64,000 nt of DNA from Zygnema cylindricum (Eukaryota > Streptophyta > Zygnematophyceae > Zygnematales > Zygnemataceae). The DNA lies in the NCBI GenBank assembly GCA_037447655.1, contig JBBHKE010002500.1, forward strand, positions 1 to 64,000. Direction: 5' to 3'. The first letter of the stretch is position 1. Each line of letters opens with the position of its first letter. The notes beneath the pieces were generated by a model. The model did not search any database, was not told the DNA's origin, and saw only the letters and a list, made by a program, of their open reading frames with translations. The translations under genes were made by a program, and so were the position numbers. This document shows, one piece after another, positions 11,387 to 23,512 of this stretch.

Positions 11387-13231
11387 CTGCCACATGTTGC
11401 ACAAGCATGTCGGTCAATGTTAAGAATGTAGCTTAGAATCAGTAGTAATGTTAAGTATCTCAAACTACTAACCGATAATCACAGGTTAGTTAAATTACAC
11501 ACAAATTATCAGTTACAACAAAAGTAGTGTAGCGACTCTGTTATTTTGGCTGCAATTCCTTAACTTTGTTGTTACTCTGGAAGTTTGCAAACTGCTTTTA
11601 TGACCAAAAAAACGTTTTCAAATCTTATCAACAAACAATGAAATACTGAACAATAATCATTGCATTGTCTGTTGAATTTCGGATAATAATCCAATGTGTA
11701 CCAATTTGACGCATTTACTGATTCTACAATATGAAACAGAAAACTTTGTTATTTTAGGTAAATCCAAAGTTTAATCTAATCACCGAGAGCTACTAAAGAC
11801 ACCCGAACTCTCGAAGATAATGCGCATATGATCCATTCATAGAAAACTAACAAAATGTATCATAAGGGACTTTCTTGACTAATGCCGATTCCCCAGACTG
11901 CTTTACCATCAACAGCCACATGTCGACAGCAGATTGCCGCTGAGAACTATTCTACCAACTTTTACCTCTTGCTACATTTTTACATCTGTCGTTAAACACA
12001 AACAACACGTCACAATAAACGACCTTTCATACGACCTACTAGACTAGACTAAAGTACACCCACTTATTTTACCCAGATGGTTTTTTCCATCGCAAGTTTT
12101 TGTAATAATTTTTTTTTTCAATAACATTTGGCCTTACTAAAAAGTGTCAAATGCCAGCCGATCCTCAACTTACGGCCAAACCAAAGACAATGGATACGTA
12201 GGAGTGAGCCGTACACTCCTAAACGATACGCAAACGACATCGTTTTGTCGCCAATAAACTGATTTGAGCCAAACCGATACATGAACGACCCTGCTCGAGA
12301 GAATAGCCGCGCGCCTGAAACGGATCGTAGCCCTCAATACGGGCCATCACGTTTTTAATTTTAATGAAAGGCCCCCCGTTTCAATAAGGGTTAGGCTCCA
12401 TGGAAATGTACCCGGTTTTCTCCCTTTTTGTAGAAAACGCGGTTAATAAATTAGTAGGTCCGCCGGATTGCGAAAATGAGACCACTATTGATGGGACTAC
12501 TACCACTAGTGCAACCATCCTTAGAGAACCAAGAAAAACTTGGTACAGTTAACAAAAGACCTTGGCAAATTCAAGATTTTTTTATTGGAAGCGAACGTAA
12601 TAGTGAAAAAACGGATGAGAGTGGATTATTAATGTAAATGCGGTTTCGATGATAATCTAAGGTTAGTTTTGTGTAACTCGTTTACAACGACTCTTTTAAC
12701 TAGTGTTCTATCTTACAATTTTGGATCTACAAGACATAAGACTGCATTAGGGTTATTAACCCCAACAACAGTGAAAGGTGTAAGGCCGGCCCAAGGCCGC
12801 CCCCCTCTTGTTGTGATTTAAGAAAACAAGAAGTTTACATATCCCAAAGACCTTTTAAAACCTCAAACACCCTAAATAACACTAAACCACCACCACTATT
12901 CCAAAGGACAGTGCAAAAGCGGAGAAGGAAAGTTGTTTCGTGTCAAAAAAAAGACATTTGACTCATAAAAGAGTGATTTAAAACGACAGATAAGAAGAAA
13001 TTTGCATTTCCCATCTAGAAAATGATAAGAAACTAGAAATTTGCATGCTGCATTTAAAGCTACACAAAAACCAAACCTTTCCATCACCTAAGAACCTTGG
13101 AAAATCTGGAAAAAACCTAGAAATACCCTACAAAAATCCTAACAAACCGGAAAATATGAATGGTAGTATCTTTAAAAAAAAACAAGTGGTCATACAAAGC
13201 AAAGTTGTCTTCCGGGTAAGGAGTTACCACT

Positions 13232-13373
13232 AGAAGGTGGTGATGGAGGTGGTGGTGATGGGGGTGGTAGAGGTGGTGGTGATGGGGGTGGTGGAGGTGG
13301 TGGTGATGGGGGTGGTGGAGGTGGTGGTGATGGGGGTGGTGGAGGTGGTGGTGATGGTGGTGGTGGTGGTGGT
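13232..13373. repeat. GGT/GAT-rich minisatellite (Pro-rich on minus strand)
   Basis: Units of about 24 bp based on 'ggtggtgatgggggtggtgg' repeat across the block. On the minus strand it reads as SPPPPPPP repeats within a 69-codon frame, but it sits inside intron 2 of LecRK-A with no supporting splice sites. A shorter, degenerate GGT-rich stretch lies at the matching place in relic B (about 21963-22010). Confidence 0.75.
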
Positions 13374-13849
13374 GAACTCTCTGGAATATTCAAAGACAAA
13401 AATTTAGAGTTTATTTAAGAAGTTTACAATGATTCAAAACAATTACCTCACAAATTTCATCTCCAAAAATATTTTCGTTATTTGCGTCTTCACCGACTAC
13501 GATGATTTTGTTCCTCAATCAAGATACCACAAGCGACTTAAACACTCTTATTTGAAAAAAGCAAATTTGAAAAAGCTAATTATTTACCAAAGCCTGAACC
13601 CGCATGAGGATTTTTCAACGGGACCAAATGGCATCCAAATTTGACGATTCATCACACTAAGCAATACCAAGTACTCGCACTTCACCGAATAGACAATCCA
13701 TGATTCCAAAAACGTACAGTTGACTTTGGTGTAACAAATATCACTATAGATAGTGTACTCGGTTGGATATAAAGTAAAACAAAAATACATAATTCAACAG
13801 TTTACAGGCTATTGTGGTTATACTTCTACAATTAGTGTTGCTCCCTCCC

Positions 13850-14625
13850 GAAAATAGAGATAGACAGAGGGGAAGAGAGAGAGATAGCTGAAGGTGTTGT
13901 CTCTCTTGCTCTCTCACTCAGCCTGTCTTAAAATTTTCAAGGTTTTAGAGGGAGGAGAGAGAGCATGAGAGGAGAGGGAGAGAGAAAGAGATAGCTCAAG
14001 CTGCTCTCTCTCGCTCTCTCCCTTTGCCTCTCTCCCTTCAATTTTTCCAGAGTTTTAGAGGGGAGAGAGAGAGAGAAGAGGCTGCTCTCTTTAGCGTAAG
14101 AGAATAGAAATGGAGGGAGAGGGAGAGAACAGGCTGGTCTCTCTAGGGTTCTCTCCTTCCGAGAATAGAGAGAGAGGGAGATCAGGTTGCCCTCTAGCTC
14201 TCTCTCCCTCACCTTGGGGCTCGTCCTGTCACTTTCCCTCTCATCCATATTATTTTTCAAGGTTTAGGTGAGAGAAAGCGAGCAGTTTTGCTCTCTGTAG
14301 CTCTCTCCTCTCGAAAAGAGAGTAAAAAAGAGTACCAGCTCCTTCCCTCTCACTTTTTTCTTACTGCTAAGGGAGAAGGGAGAGAGGGAGAAGGAGAGAA
14401 AGAAGGGGAAGGCGGATGGGTGGATGGGGGAAGAGAAGGAGAGAGTAGGAGGTAGAGAGAGACCAGCTCTGTCCCTCTTTTCCATCCCTCAATCACTCCC
14501 TCCCTCATCCCCTCCCTCTTCTTCCCTCTCTTCTCCATCCTCTCATCACCCTCCCTCCCTCTCTAACTCTCTTCTCTACGGCATTCCACCTCCTTTTCGC
14601 TCCCTTCCTCTCTACCTCTATTCTA
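13850..14625. repeat. Polypurine/polypyrimidine low-complexity block
   Basis: GAGA-rich sequence on the plus strand passes to CTCT-rich sequence near 14470. A related GA/CT block lies at 22140-22480 in relic B. Long open frames cross it only because stops are rare in such composition. It lies in intron 2 of LecRK-A. Confidence 0.8.
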
Positions 14626-15613
14626 AGCGTACAAATTTTGGTTTATAGAAGCGTTCATATCGCTTCTGCTTATTCAATACATCGGCGATACATTGGGTAA
14701 GTTTCATGTAGAATCGCGACCGCACATTAATAATGGCATATTGGATAAAAAAAACAAAAAAATGACTCTTTGTCTGTATCACCATATAAAGTATCAGTTT
14801 ATCCAGTGCGATACACATCACCAGCCATTAATGAATTTATTTCAAAACAAACTAAATTTTGAAAACTAAACAGCCAGCTCGAGCAAGGAGCATACAAAAT
14901 TCGGAGCTAGCCTTACACATTTTAGTAATTAGATTTTTTTTTTCCAACATTTTTTTCCAATACCAACTCCCAAAAGCTACACCAATCATTGTTATCTGAG
15001 TAAAGCAATTAGGTTCCAAGTATTTTTTTTTTTACCCAAAACCATGATACAGTGTTAATGACTATAATTAGTTAAGTTGGGCAAAAGAGCCACATTGAAT
15101 TGAGAGTAATAAATTTGAAGTCTTAACTATAATAGCGATGATCCGTATATCTTTCCTAAATTTTCATTTTTTTAAATCTAGCTCATATGTTTCTAGCAAA
15201 CAGAATATACTAGGATGACGGGGGTTTTGTGCCACTGTCAACAACTCCGACTGTCACAAGTTTTTTCAGATAATAGTTCGAACAAAATTTCTACTCAACA
15301 AGTTTGTTAATAGTTCGAACATTTCTACTCAACAGGGACCACGATACCCGTGTTTGATAAATTTCCAGTAGTTTAATAAAAGCCCCCTCCTCAAAAGTTA
15401 TTACATCAAACGGTTATTACGGTTGTGTAAATGCTTAGATCACATTGGAATACTTCCAAAAAAACAAAGTTGATTACGTTGCACAAAAATACCTTTCGCT
15501 TACTCTTTAGAAAACGTAAGGATTTTGACAAACCTATTTAGCCACTTGTGCCACTTTCAACACATTGTTAGAATCAAAAGTTTAATTCAATTGGCATAGT
15601 TTTTATACAATAC

Positions 15614-16349
15614 CTGTAAAACTGCTTTGAAAACTCCAACTGCGAATCTCATGAAAGTCAGCACATAGGCCAGTTCCGGCCGTGAATCCCATGTACGCGT
15701 GAGTAACTGATTGGCATGCGGGACAGTTGCTTGGTCTGAGCAACTCGCACAGAGATCTTTTGTAGATAAGCAAAGGCGTTGCTGGCTTTGACTCATTCTT
15801 GTTAAGGTAAACTTGTAAAGTTTCACTTGTACCATTATATTCCACCCATGCATACTTGGTGGTCTGACTAAAATCATCCAAAATAGTTGTAGTCTGGTTT
15901 GCCACTGATGTATCAAGAAATTCTTCACGTATGCCCACGTATCTTCCGGCGGGGTCAATAGAGTTGTGAAAGGTATCAAAAACTACGATAAGACTACCCA
16001 CTTTAGGCGCACCCGTATAATTCAGGGCCATCACACCGCCGGTCCTATTTAGGACGGCAAAATCTATGTTTGAACCCAAAAAGGTGAAGGTAAAGCCATC
16101 GCCATGGCATATAGAATTGTAACTGTAGATTCTGAAAGAGAATTGCACATTAAATGAAAGCTGCTTGACACCCAGCGGTAGTATCTTGAAGAATTGGGAC
16201 CAAATCGTAGTATAATGCTCGTGCTATTATAGAATCGTTATCTGATGTTAGTTGTAGTCGGGAGGAATTAAGTACCGCAGATTCTTTTAGTGTTAAATTT
16301 GAAGAATCATTGAAGGCCGTAATAGAGAATGAACTGTCAAGTGTGGAAC
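15614..16349 (-). pseudogene. LecRK-A exon 2: L-type lectin domain, one frameshift
   Basis: The exon starts after acceptor 'tttatcag' in phase 1 and ends at donor 'ttacag|gtattg'. It encodes STLDSSFSITAFNDS at the N-terminus, then HGDGFTFTFLGSN, LIVVFDTFHN and DPAGRYVGIREE, matching the two legume-lectin signatures (VEFDT and GNHVGID types). The Glu of VEFDT is Val here and HVGID reads YVGIR, so canonical metal binding is doubtful. A single extra T near 16158-16161 breaks the frame; without it the exon has 735 nt and the exon-3 phase works. Several Asn-X-Thr/Ser sites suggest a glycosylated ectodomain. Confidence 0.85.
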
Positions 16350-18063
16350 CTGATAAATGGCATTTGTTGAACGTAAAAAACCAAAAACACGGAAATGGAT
16401 AAGGACAAGGTAGATAAAAACATGCATGCCAAGTACATTATTGAATGTTCAACTATTGATATGACTGTTAGCATTACGGCCCCTATTTGTAAAATACCAG
16501 GTAGACCTTGGTAGAGTTATCAATAGACCTCGCTGAACTCAACTTTTTTGACTAAAGATCAACTGAACTGGATGAAGGTCTCACCATTTCAAAATCGTAA
16601 AATTCAAATGTGAGACAACTATAAATATATTTTAATAAAATCAACTTATGTTTGCTTCGGAAATGACATCGAGACACACTCTAAAGTTTGAAGGGATTCA
16701 AAAGTAAACTAGACTATGTTGAAAAGGAGTATATCTTTGTGGTACGAGGTTAGCCTTACTACTGATACTATAATGTAAATTACAGGGTTTACAACTTTGA
16801 ACTACGAGTTCCGCCATAGTAAAATGATATGTTTTCAAAGTGCAGCTCTGTACTACTAGTTCAAGTTGATGTGAATTGAGTATAGGTCAATATTGAAGAT
16901 GACAAGATTGGGGAAAAGGGTTTTTAAATCGACGATATTATAATATATTTCGTGTAGTGGTTGCAATACTATCACAGTTTCAAGTGCTACACAATAATGT
17001 CATTATCATGCATGTAAAAGACATATTTACAGTAATTGACAAAATCCATCCAAAAACTTGAACCCAACCTAATTATCCTTTGACTTCCGGCCCATCCGTC
17101 TACTTTCCAGGTCACTTTCTGACAAATTTCCTATTAGGTTACCGCCAAACAACTGGAATCCGGTGTCCATATACAACCCACTATTTGAAAACGGTCATCA
17201 AGTCTACCTTCTAATACCAAAGGGAACATAAGACTGTTGTTGCAATGGGAAGAAAACTAAACAATCGGAGTAAGCGACGATTGTTGATTGGAACATTTTA
17301 ACCAACACTACTTGTGTATGAGAGGAAGAAAGGATGAAAGAATTGTCAGATATTTAGCACCAGACCCTTTCCTACATCCACAGCACCTCCTCAGATAGAC
17401 ATTCAAAATTCAAAGATGACACAGTAACCTAATCTTTTTGCAGCACTTGAAAACCCTAAAAGCCAAAAAAATCCTAATAGTAACCTAGAAACAACTTTAA
17501 AACACCCTAAAGAACCACCATTCCAAAAATGATAAAAGAACCGAACTTTGCATCCACCATTTAAAAAATGTCGCAAAAACCAAATTACATTTTATTTTGC
17601 TATCAAGTTTTTAATCGTGCAAATGAGATCTTTGTTTTTGGCCAAGAGTTTTCAGTCGTTTGTGAATTTTAAAATGTTTTTTAATTCTATTTTAACACAC
17701 AACAGACTCAGAAAAGACAAAAGGCAGAAAAGAACAAATTAACAAAAAGCCAAAAACTGAGTACATAATCTTCCAGAAGGCTTTTTTGAATGTGAGACTT
17801 CAAGTTTATCTTTTTTTCTGAAGTTTCTCGTCTAGTTCTTTGCTGAAAAAAAGAAAAAAGCGAAAAAGCTGAAACAAAAATTGGAAATAAATGCCACCAT
17901 TCAAAACTTAGACATCATCGGCGTTATTTGCTTAAAAATCATAACTCCTTTAAAGGTTTTTCGGCCATAATAAATGAGAATTTCAAGATTTACACGAGAT
18001 AAAAAATACTTTTTGAAGGGTTTATGGGTTCAGGGTTTCGACTGGACTATCTGTAAACCTCAC

Positions 18064-18166
18064 CTGATCCTTGGAGTACGGAGAGAAACAGAAAGAGGAG
18101 AGAGAGATAGAGGGAGAGAGCAGCCATTAGACGCGAAAGCTGTACGGAAGGACGGGAGCGCTCCAT
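18064..18166 (-). CDS. LecRK-A exon 1: start codon and signal peptide
   Basis: The ATG at 18166-18164 opens a frame beginning MERSRPSVQLSRLMAALS, followed by a Leu-rich hydrophobic run (LYLSLLFLFLSVL) and QGS, then the donor 'ggatcag|gtgagg' in phase 1. This is a typical secretory signal peptide, and its phase matches exon 2. Related exons occur at 41432-41540 (copy C) and 47101-47158 (copy D, truncated), which supports the start choice. Confidence 0.75.
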
Positions 18167-18763
18167 CGCAGTATCGGGAAAGCTGAAAAATCGGCGATCC
18201 TTAGGTTGCGTATCGCCAGTTTTGGTTGCCCGTCTGCCTTGCCAAGCTGAGAACTCGAGGGACCGAGTTATGTCCCTCGAGTGGCGTTGGCAATTATTGG
18301 AAAGATAATGCGTTTTGACGTTTTGCGGCGCAAGAAGATTTGGATTTGGATTTTAGTGAAGATTCTCCGTACTTTTTTTCACTGCGTTCCAATGTATGAC
18401 GGTTGTAGATGTGGGTACAACTTCGTACGATTTTTACGGCATTGTCGTGTGTCATAGCATAGAAACTATGGACCGTTTTTACGGACTTCCATGTTTATTT
18501 CGCGGTTTACGCCGCAGTTGTAGCCAGGTTAATGACAGGACCGGTCAACCCAAATCAAATATGTACAAAAATGTGGTTAGCCAGCACTAAACAAGGTGAA
18601 GGTCATTATTCTGAATTAGGGTATGTGCTCATGTAACCGGGTCTTTGAAGAATTACTTTGGGTTTTTGTGAAGGTTCTCCGTACTACTTTTCATATCGTT
18701 CCACACTGCTAAAAACCTAAAATGAAATCGGCAAATCGCAACTTTGAAAGGTGACGGTTGTAG
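18167..18763 (-). promoter_or_regulatory. LecRK-A 5' flank, shared with copy D
   Basis: About 500 bp upstream of the exon-1 ATG are conserved, inverted, with 46560-47100 upstream of copy D's exon-1 relic. That argues that the block is the ancestral leader and promoter region. It holds two similar segments around 'gaagattctccgtact' (about 18359 and 18669). No TATA box is certain. The distal part carries the hAT-like insertion at 18772. Confidence 0.45.
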
Positions 18764-18771
18764 ATGTGGGT

Positions 18772-19398
18772 CAGAGGTCGCAAAAGTCAAAATTTTACAT
18801 AACCGAAACCGACCGTTTTTTTTTTTCAAAATCTGAGTAACCGACGCCCGACCGGGTTTTGTCACGCTCCAAAATTATTAACCGTTAACCGACCAACGTT
18901 TACGAAAACAAAAGTTAACCGAAACTCGATTTCTCGCGACTAACCGTGCCCGCCCGTAACCGAAAAAGTACAAAATTAACTAATGTACGACTTATGAATA
19001 AGCCAATAATTACGATTTGTCGCGTTATCTTAGATTTGCGAAATGAATAGTGTACTAACGTGTCAGATTTGCGACGCTTTGTCGCGTTCCCTAAGATTTC
19101 GCTTTGTCGCGTTCCCTAAGATTTGCGAAATGAATAGTGTTACTACCCTGTCAGATTTGCGACGCTAATCATGATGTCACGTACTTCCACAATACCAAAG
19201 AGTACAAAGTACAATAATGTTGGATTGTATGGACAGTACAAAATTTTCATTTTTTTTGGTTCTTTGGTTGACCGACCGTAAGCGAACCGACCGTAACCGC
19301 CCAGCCCTCAAAATTTCGCAACCGAATCCGTTCCGGATCCGGCGCGGGCGGTCGGTTAACGGTCGGTCACGGTTTCGGTTGACCGTTTGCGACCTCTG
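18772..19398. mobile_element. hAT-like non-autonomous element, 627 bp
   Basis: Termini are inverted: 'cagaggtcgcaaa' at the left and 'tttgcgacctctg' at the right. The element is flanked by a perfect 8-bp duplication 'atgtgggt' (18764-18771 and 19399-19406), the target length typical of hAT transposons. The uninterrupted target 'gatgtgggtacaacttcgtacg' is present at 18410-18431 and, inverted, near 46825. The interior is rich in CGACCG/CGGTCG and has no transposase frame. A truncated relative starts at 40335. Confidence 0.85.
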
Positions 19399-19439
19399 AT
19401 GTGGGTACAACGTCGTACGATTAAAGACAACCACTAAAC

Positions 19440-19650
19440 TTCTGCGAAACTTTTGACAATTGGTGACGTCGACAAAAACAGCGACGGTTGTAGACGTTTA
19501 GTTTTTCGTGACAATAAAGATGTATAGGGGTTTGGGACATCGTGACGTCATGGTCACTTGTGACAACGTCGACGTCACTATTTCAATAAATTTCCGCCAT
19601 GGCTTTTCCATTTTGTATTTTCGACTTTTTTCACTCGACTTGCCATTAAA
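19440..19650 (+). repeat. GACGTC-rich dispersed repeat, copy 1
   Basis: The stretch aligns, inverted, with 39210-39450. Both contain 'agcgacggttgtagacg', a palindromic TGACGTCA, several further GACGTC sites and 'tttccgccatgg'. No frame or terminal structure explains it. Its origin, whether transposon part or old promoter, is unknown. Confidence 0.6.
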
Positions 19651-20560
19651 ATATGCCTAAAGGTGTCAAAAGTTTTATTTTTCAAAGCTCTTTTATTTCA
19701 TACCAATACTGTCGTGTTTCATTGAAAAACGTGTGAGAGATCAAAATTGTAGAACGTTCAATTTGCTATAATGAGAATGTTAAGCCATTTAATGGCCGTC
19801 CAAATACTTGAAGCAATAAAAGTGGATAAATATAAGGTGGATAAACACATACTGAACAGCCACATAAGTAACAACCAAATACACACTCTATCAGAGGTTC
19901 AACTATTGATGGGACCATTACCATTAGTGCAACCATCCACTACCAAATAGAGCTTGGTAGATTTACCAATAGAACTTGGCGAATTCAAATGAACGGAAAA
20001 TGGAAAAAATAGATAGAGAGTGGTTTATTAGTATAAACATGGTTTTGATGTCAATCTAGGGTTGGATGTGTGGCTCACTCGCAACGAGTCTTTCAACCTA
20101 GTGTTCTATTTTACAGTTTTGGGTCAAAGAGATGCAAGACCACTTTAGAGTTTTTACCTTCAACAATAATGAAAGTTGTCCTTAGCTCACAAAAAAGATG
20201 CCTGGGCCATGATGAAGTGATTTAAGAATATTCACAAGTTGACATTTTCTGAAAACCCTAAACAACCCTAAAACATCCTAAGAACTCTAAAACAACGCCA
20301 CTATTTCAAAGGACAACGCAGGATCGAGAAAAAATAGCTATTTCATGTCAAAGAAAGGACAACTGTCTCATGACACAAGTCATTTCAAATGACACAAAAA
20401 ACGAAAAATTGCATACCCCATTTAGAAAATGACATAAACACCAGAATTTTGCATATAACATGTAAAAAAACACAAAAACCGAAACCTTGTATCCCCTAAA
20501 CCATGAAAAACGTAAAAACACCCTAAAACCACTCTAAAGAATTGTTAAATAAAAATAGTA

Positions 20561-21093
20561 CACCGCGCATCGTTATTAGTGTTAACGACACTAATTTGGG
20601 TTCTTAAAATTTTGATTTTTTTCCTCAAACGGGATACATGATTTTAATTTTTCCTTGACGTTAAATAAGGTACCGTACGAAATAGCGTAAAGGACGAATT
20701 ACAATAAAATCTAAATAGTGTGGTGTACGGTCAATGTCAGACCGTACATAAATGTACCTTTTCAAGTGAAAATTTTACAAAAAATGAGTTAAAATCAGAC
20801 GCGCACGCATAGGATCGTGCACTAAAAAAACGGGATTGTTCTGACACGTAAATTAGTCTTACATGTACGAATATTTAAATTTCACGACGGCGTACGATTT
20901 TTAAAATTTTGTACTGATACATATATTAATGTATATAATCGTATGACGAATATTCCATTTTTGCTGTTCCCAAATTAGCATAGACGCCGAAATTAGAATA
21001 CACCTTTTTTTTTTTTTATTCTTAATTAGCGTCAATGACGGTATATTTACTTCCACACTATTGAAACTTTGACACTAATAAGGATGCGCGGTG
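20561..21093. mobile_element. TA-flanked MITE, 533 bp
   Basis: Inverted ends are 'caccgcgcatcgttattagt' on the left and its near complement (cactaataaggatgcgcggtg) on the right, with TA on both sides as target duplication. It belongs to the family also seen at 21550, 26411, 30908, 49312, 53585, 59644 and 60925. It carries no transposase. Confidence 0.75.
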
Positions 21094-21549
21094 TAGTGTT
21101 GATGTGTATTATGTTGTATTATATAAGAAAAGTTTGCATAAAGAACAAAAAATGCTTATCAAACTATTTTTCGGTCCGGTTGAACATAAGATTTGGTGAA
21201 CTCAATGAAATTTTCAAAGAGAAAATGTTTGAGGACAACTTAAAAAGTTTGAGTGATTTAAAGCAATTGGATCAAAATTTAAGATCCAAAAAGATGTTCG
21301 TCCTTTGTGTCGACACCGACTACGACGAATTGTTTTTTCAGCTAAGATATCATAAGTGGCTTAAACACTCTTATTTCACCGGATATGAGATTGCGAAAGT
21401 TAATGATTTGTCCTAAATTTACATGAGAATGTTTGGCATTTTCTTGTTGTACAGTGACTTCGCATCCAAAGCTGAAAATGCATCGCACTAACCAATACTA
21501 AGTAATACCACTTCACCGACTCGACAAACTATAATTTAGAAATCTACTA

Positions 21550-21765
21550 CACTGCGCATCGTTATTAGTGTCAAAGTTTAAATAGCGTAAAAAAAAATAG
21601 TGTTATTGATTCTAATTTAGTGCGAGAGACGTGGCAGATTATGGTCCACTTCCTTAAATAGCGTTGCTAATTTAATTTCGAAAATCATGTAAACTAATTG
21701 CGGAAAAAAAATAAAATTTTAAAAACCCAAATTAGTGACTTTGATACTAATAACGATTCGCGGTG
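21550..21765. mobile_element. TA-flanked MITE, 216 bp
   Basis: The left end is 'cactgcgcatcgttattagt', the right end 'actaataacgattcgcggtg', and TA flanks both sides. It is a shorter member of the same family inserted in relic B. Confidence 0.75.
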
Positions 21766-22139
21766 TATTGACTCTGAGAAAACAATGCTCATTGTACATA
21801 ATGTGTATTCTATTGGACCATAAAGTAAAACAAAAAGACATTTTTGAACGATAAACAGGTTGTCCCTGTGGTTATACTACTCACTATGATTTCTGTCGCA
21901 ATGTAAAGTGAAGTGTGAACAAAATTTGTTTTCTTAAACTGAATTCCATTTTAAGATTTACATGGAGAAGGTGGAGGAGGTATTATAGGCGCTTGAGGTG
22001 GAGGTGGTGAAAATTTCGTGGGAATCTCTTAAAAATTTAAAGAGAAAAAAGTTACAGGTTGCTGAAAACAGATCCGTCATTTTCTCATTTTCTTCTACGC
22101 CGATCTAGATGATACAATTCTTTAACGAACATGACACAA

Positions 22140-22480
22140 CTTGCTTTTTTTACCTCACTCCCCCCGAAAAGAGAGAAAGAGAGTACCAGCTACTTCCCTA
22201 TCTCTCCTTTCTTACTTCTTAAAAGGGAGGGAGAGAAGAGAAGGAGAGGGAGAAGAGAGGGAAAGGGGAGAGCGAGGGGGCCAGAGACAAGGGAGAGAAT
22301 GACAAACACTCTCCCTCTTCACTCTCTCTCTCTCTCACTCCCTCTTTCCGTCCCTCTCTCCTCCCTCCCTTTTTCAGTCTATTCCTCCAACACACCCTCT
22401 CCCTCCCCTCTTCCATACCCACTTCGCTCCCTCCCTCTCTCCCTTTCCCCCTCCCTCCATCCCTTCATCCTAACCCTACA
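22140..22480. repeat. GA/CT-rich low-complexity block in relic B
   Basis: Alternating GAGAGA and CTCTCC tracts match the block in copy A intron 2. The frames through it (up to 171 codons) are compositional artefacts. A poly-A/poly-G junction lies near 22521-22546. Confidence 0.75.
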
Positions 22481-23512
22481 ATTATTTTTTTTATCGGCGT
22501 ATGAGTATCGCATCGCCAAACAAAAAAAAAAAAGGGGGGGGGGGGTTCGCCTGAAATTGATTTTCTTTTGTCTTTATCCATTTGAAATAATTATCGGCAC
22601 ATTAGGTATCGGTTTATCCAGTGCGATATGCGTCACTGGTCATTAATTCTTTTACTTCAAAACAAAGTAAATTGTATAACCTAAACAGCCAGCAAGGGCA
22701 AGAAACATATTAAATTCGGAAGTTGCCTCTCAAAATCTGGTAGTAATGTTTCAATTCAACAATTTCTCGATTACTAGCGCCCAAATCGACTCCGCTCATC
22801 GTAATTAGAGTTAATCCAGGAAATAAAAATTGACCCTAAATCATAAACTAGTGCTAATAACACTATTTAATTAAGCTGCCCATGATGAACCACGTTGCAA
22901 GACATTATGTAATCTACTGGTTTCTAAAAAAGTGTTAACGCAAGTGTTTGTTCATTAAATAAATCAAAAAATAAATTATACTCAAGAGAGAGGGAAAGGT
23001 ACACGTTTGATCATTTACTAGTAGTTGATTACAATAAAAAAAACATCCATCAAAAAACATCCATTGTATCCATTATATTTTGGGTAGTAACTTTACATCC
23101 ATGGTTGTGTGAATGCTTGAATCACATTCGGTTACTTGAGGCAAAAAACTGGTTGAAATCGTTGCACAAAAACGACGTCAATTTAGTTGTCGCTTACTAA
23201 TTCAATAAACGTAGGAAATTCGACATAGCTTTTTTTCATACTTTGCCGTATAGGTTGCGTTAGAAAAAGCTTGAGGAACATTTAACAATAATATTATTTG
23301 GCCGACCAACAACTACAGGTGCGATTAAGTTCACCTACGAATGACTTTCAATAGTTAAAGAGGAAAATGGGGCTAGTCATTTTCTTATGTATGGCTTTCA
23401 TACAATACTTGTGAAATTGCTTTGAAAGCTCAACCTGTCAATCTCATGATTGTCGTAAGAATCGCCACTTCCAACTGAGAATGCAACGTATGCCTAAGCA
23501 ACTGCTTTCTTG

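Larger units (their letters stand above)
2308..18166 (-). pseudogene. LecRK copy A: L-type lectin receptor-like kinase, nine exons, disrupted
   Basis: The exons (given as separate entries) assemble with consistent GT-AG phases into a model of about 689 codons: signal peptide (exon 1), L-type lectin domain (exon 2), transmembrane helix (exon 3) and kinase domain (exons 4-9). This is the architecture and usual length of plant lectin receptor kinases, plasma-membrane receptors that couple an extracellular lectin-like domain to a cytosolic kinase. Visible lesions are a one-base insertion in exon 2 near 16158-16161, an in-frame TAA at 10222-10224 near the end of exon 4, and a lost AG acceptor plus a one-base loss at the start of exon 6. 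Exons 1, 3, 5, 7, 8 and 9 read open. Introns hold SINE-like repeats, a 48-bp tandem repeat and GA/CT-rich blocks. It is the inverted relative of copy D. It is probably a pseudogene, though it could still be transcribed. Confidence 0.85.
19890..23512 (-). pseudogene. LecRK relic B: intron 2 and 3' end of lectin exon
   Basis: This stretch is a diverged, direct-orientation duplicate of about 12480-15720 in copy A. It follows the same order: the block with 'attgatgggaccattaccat' (19907), the CCCTAAA-rich block, the frame containing TDYDE and RYHKWLKHSY (about 21320-21390), the GA/CT block, the 'ttatccagtgcgatatgcgtcac' segment, and finally about 110 bp of lectin exon 3' end (23400-23512), where a tRNA-derived repeat cuts it off. 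Two TA-flanked MITEs are inserted. No coding capacity is left. Confidence 0.75.

Noticed and set aside
13190-13399. 69-codon proline-rich frame resembling an extensin
   Set aside because: It comes from a GGT-rich minisatellite within intron 2 of LecRK-A. There is no signal peptide or splice support, and relic B keeps only a degenerate version.
13937-14538. Several 60-107 codon frames in the GA/CT-rich block
   Set aside because: Low-complexity sequence avoids stops on both strands. Frames overlap on opposite strands with no family signature.
15587-15979. 130-codon frame on the minus strand
   Set aside because: Shifted-frame shadow of the LecRK-A lectin exon. The other frame carries the lectin signatures.
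16135-16200. Possible short intron in the lectin exon using the good acceptor 'ttctctttcag'
   Set aside because: The intron would be only about 44-47 nt, and in copy F the intervening bases encode QAASFSVQFSF, the expected lectin strand. A frameshift in A is the better explanation.
22131-22646. 171-codon frame
   Set aside because: Runs through a CT/GA-rich tract and a poly-A/poly-G run inside relic B. The composition explains the length.
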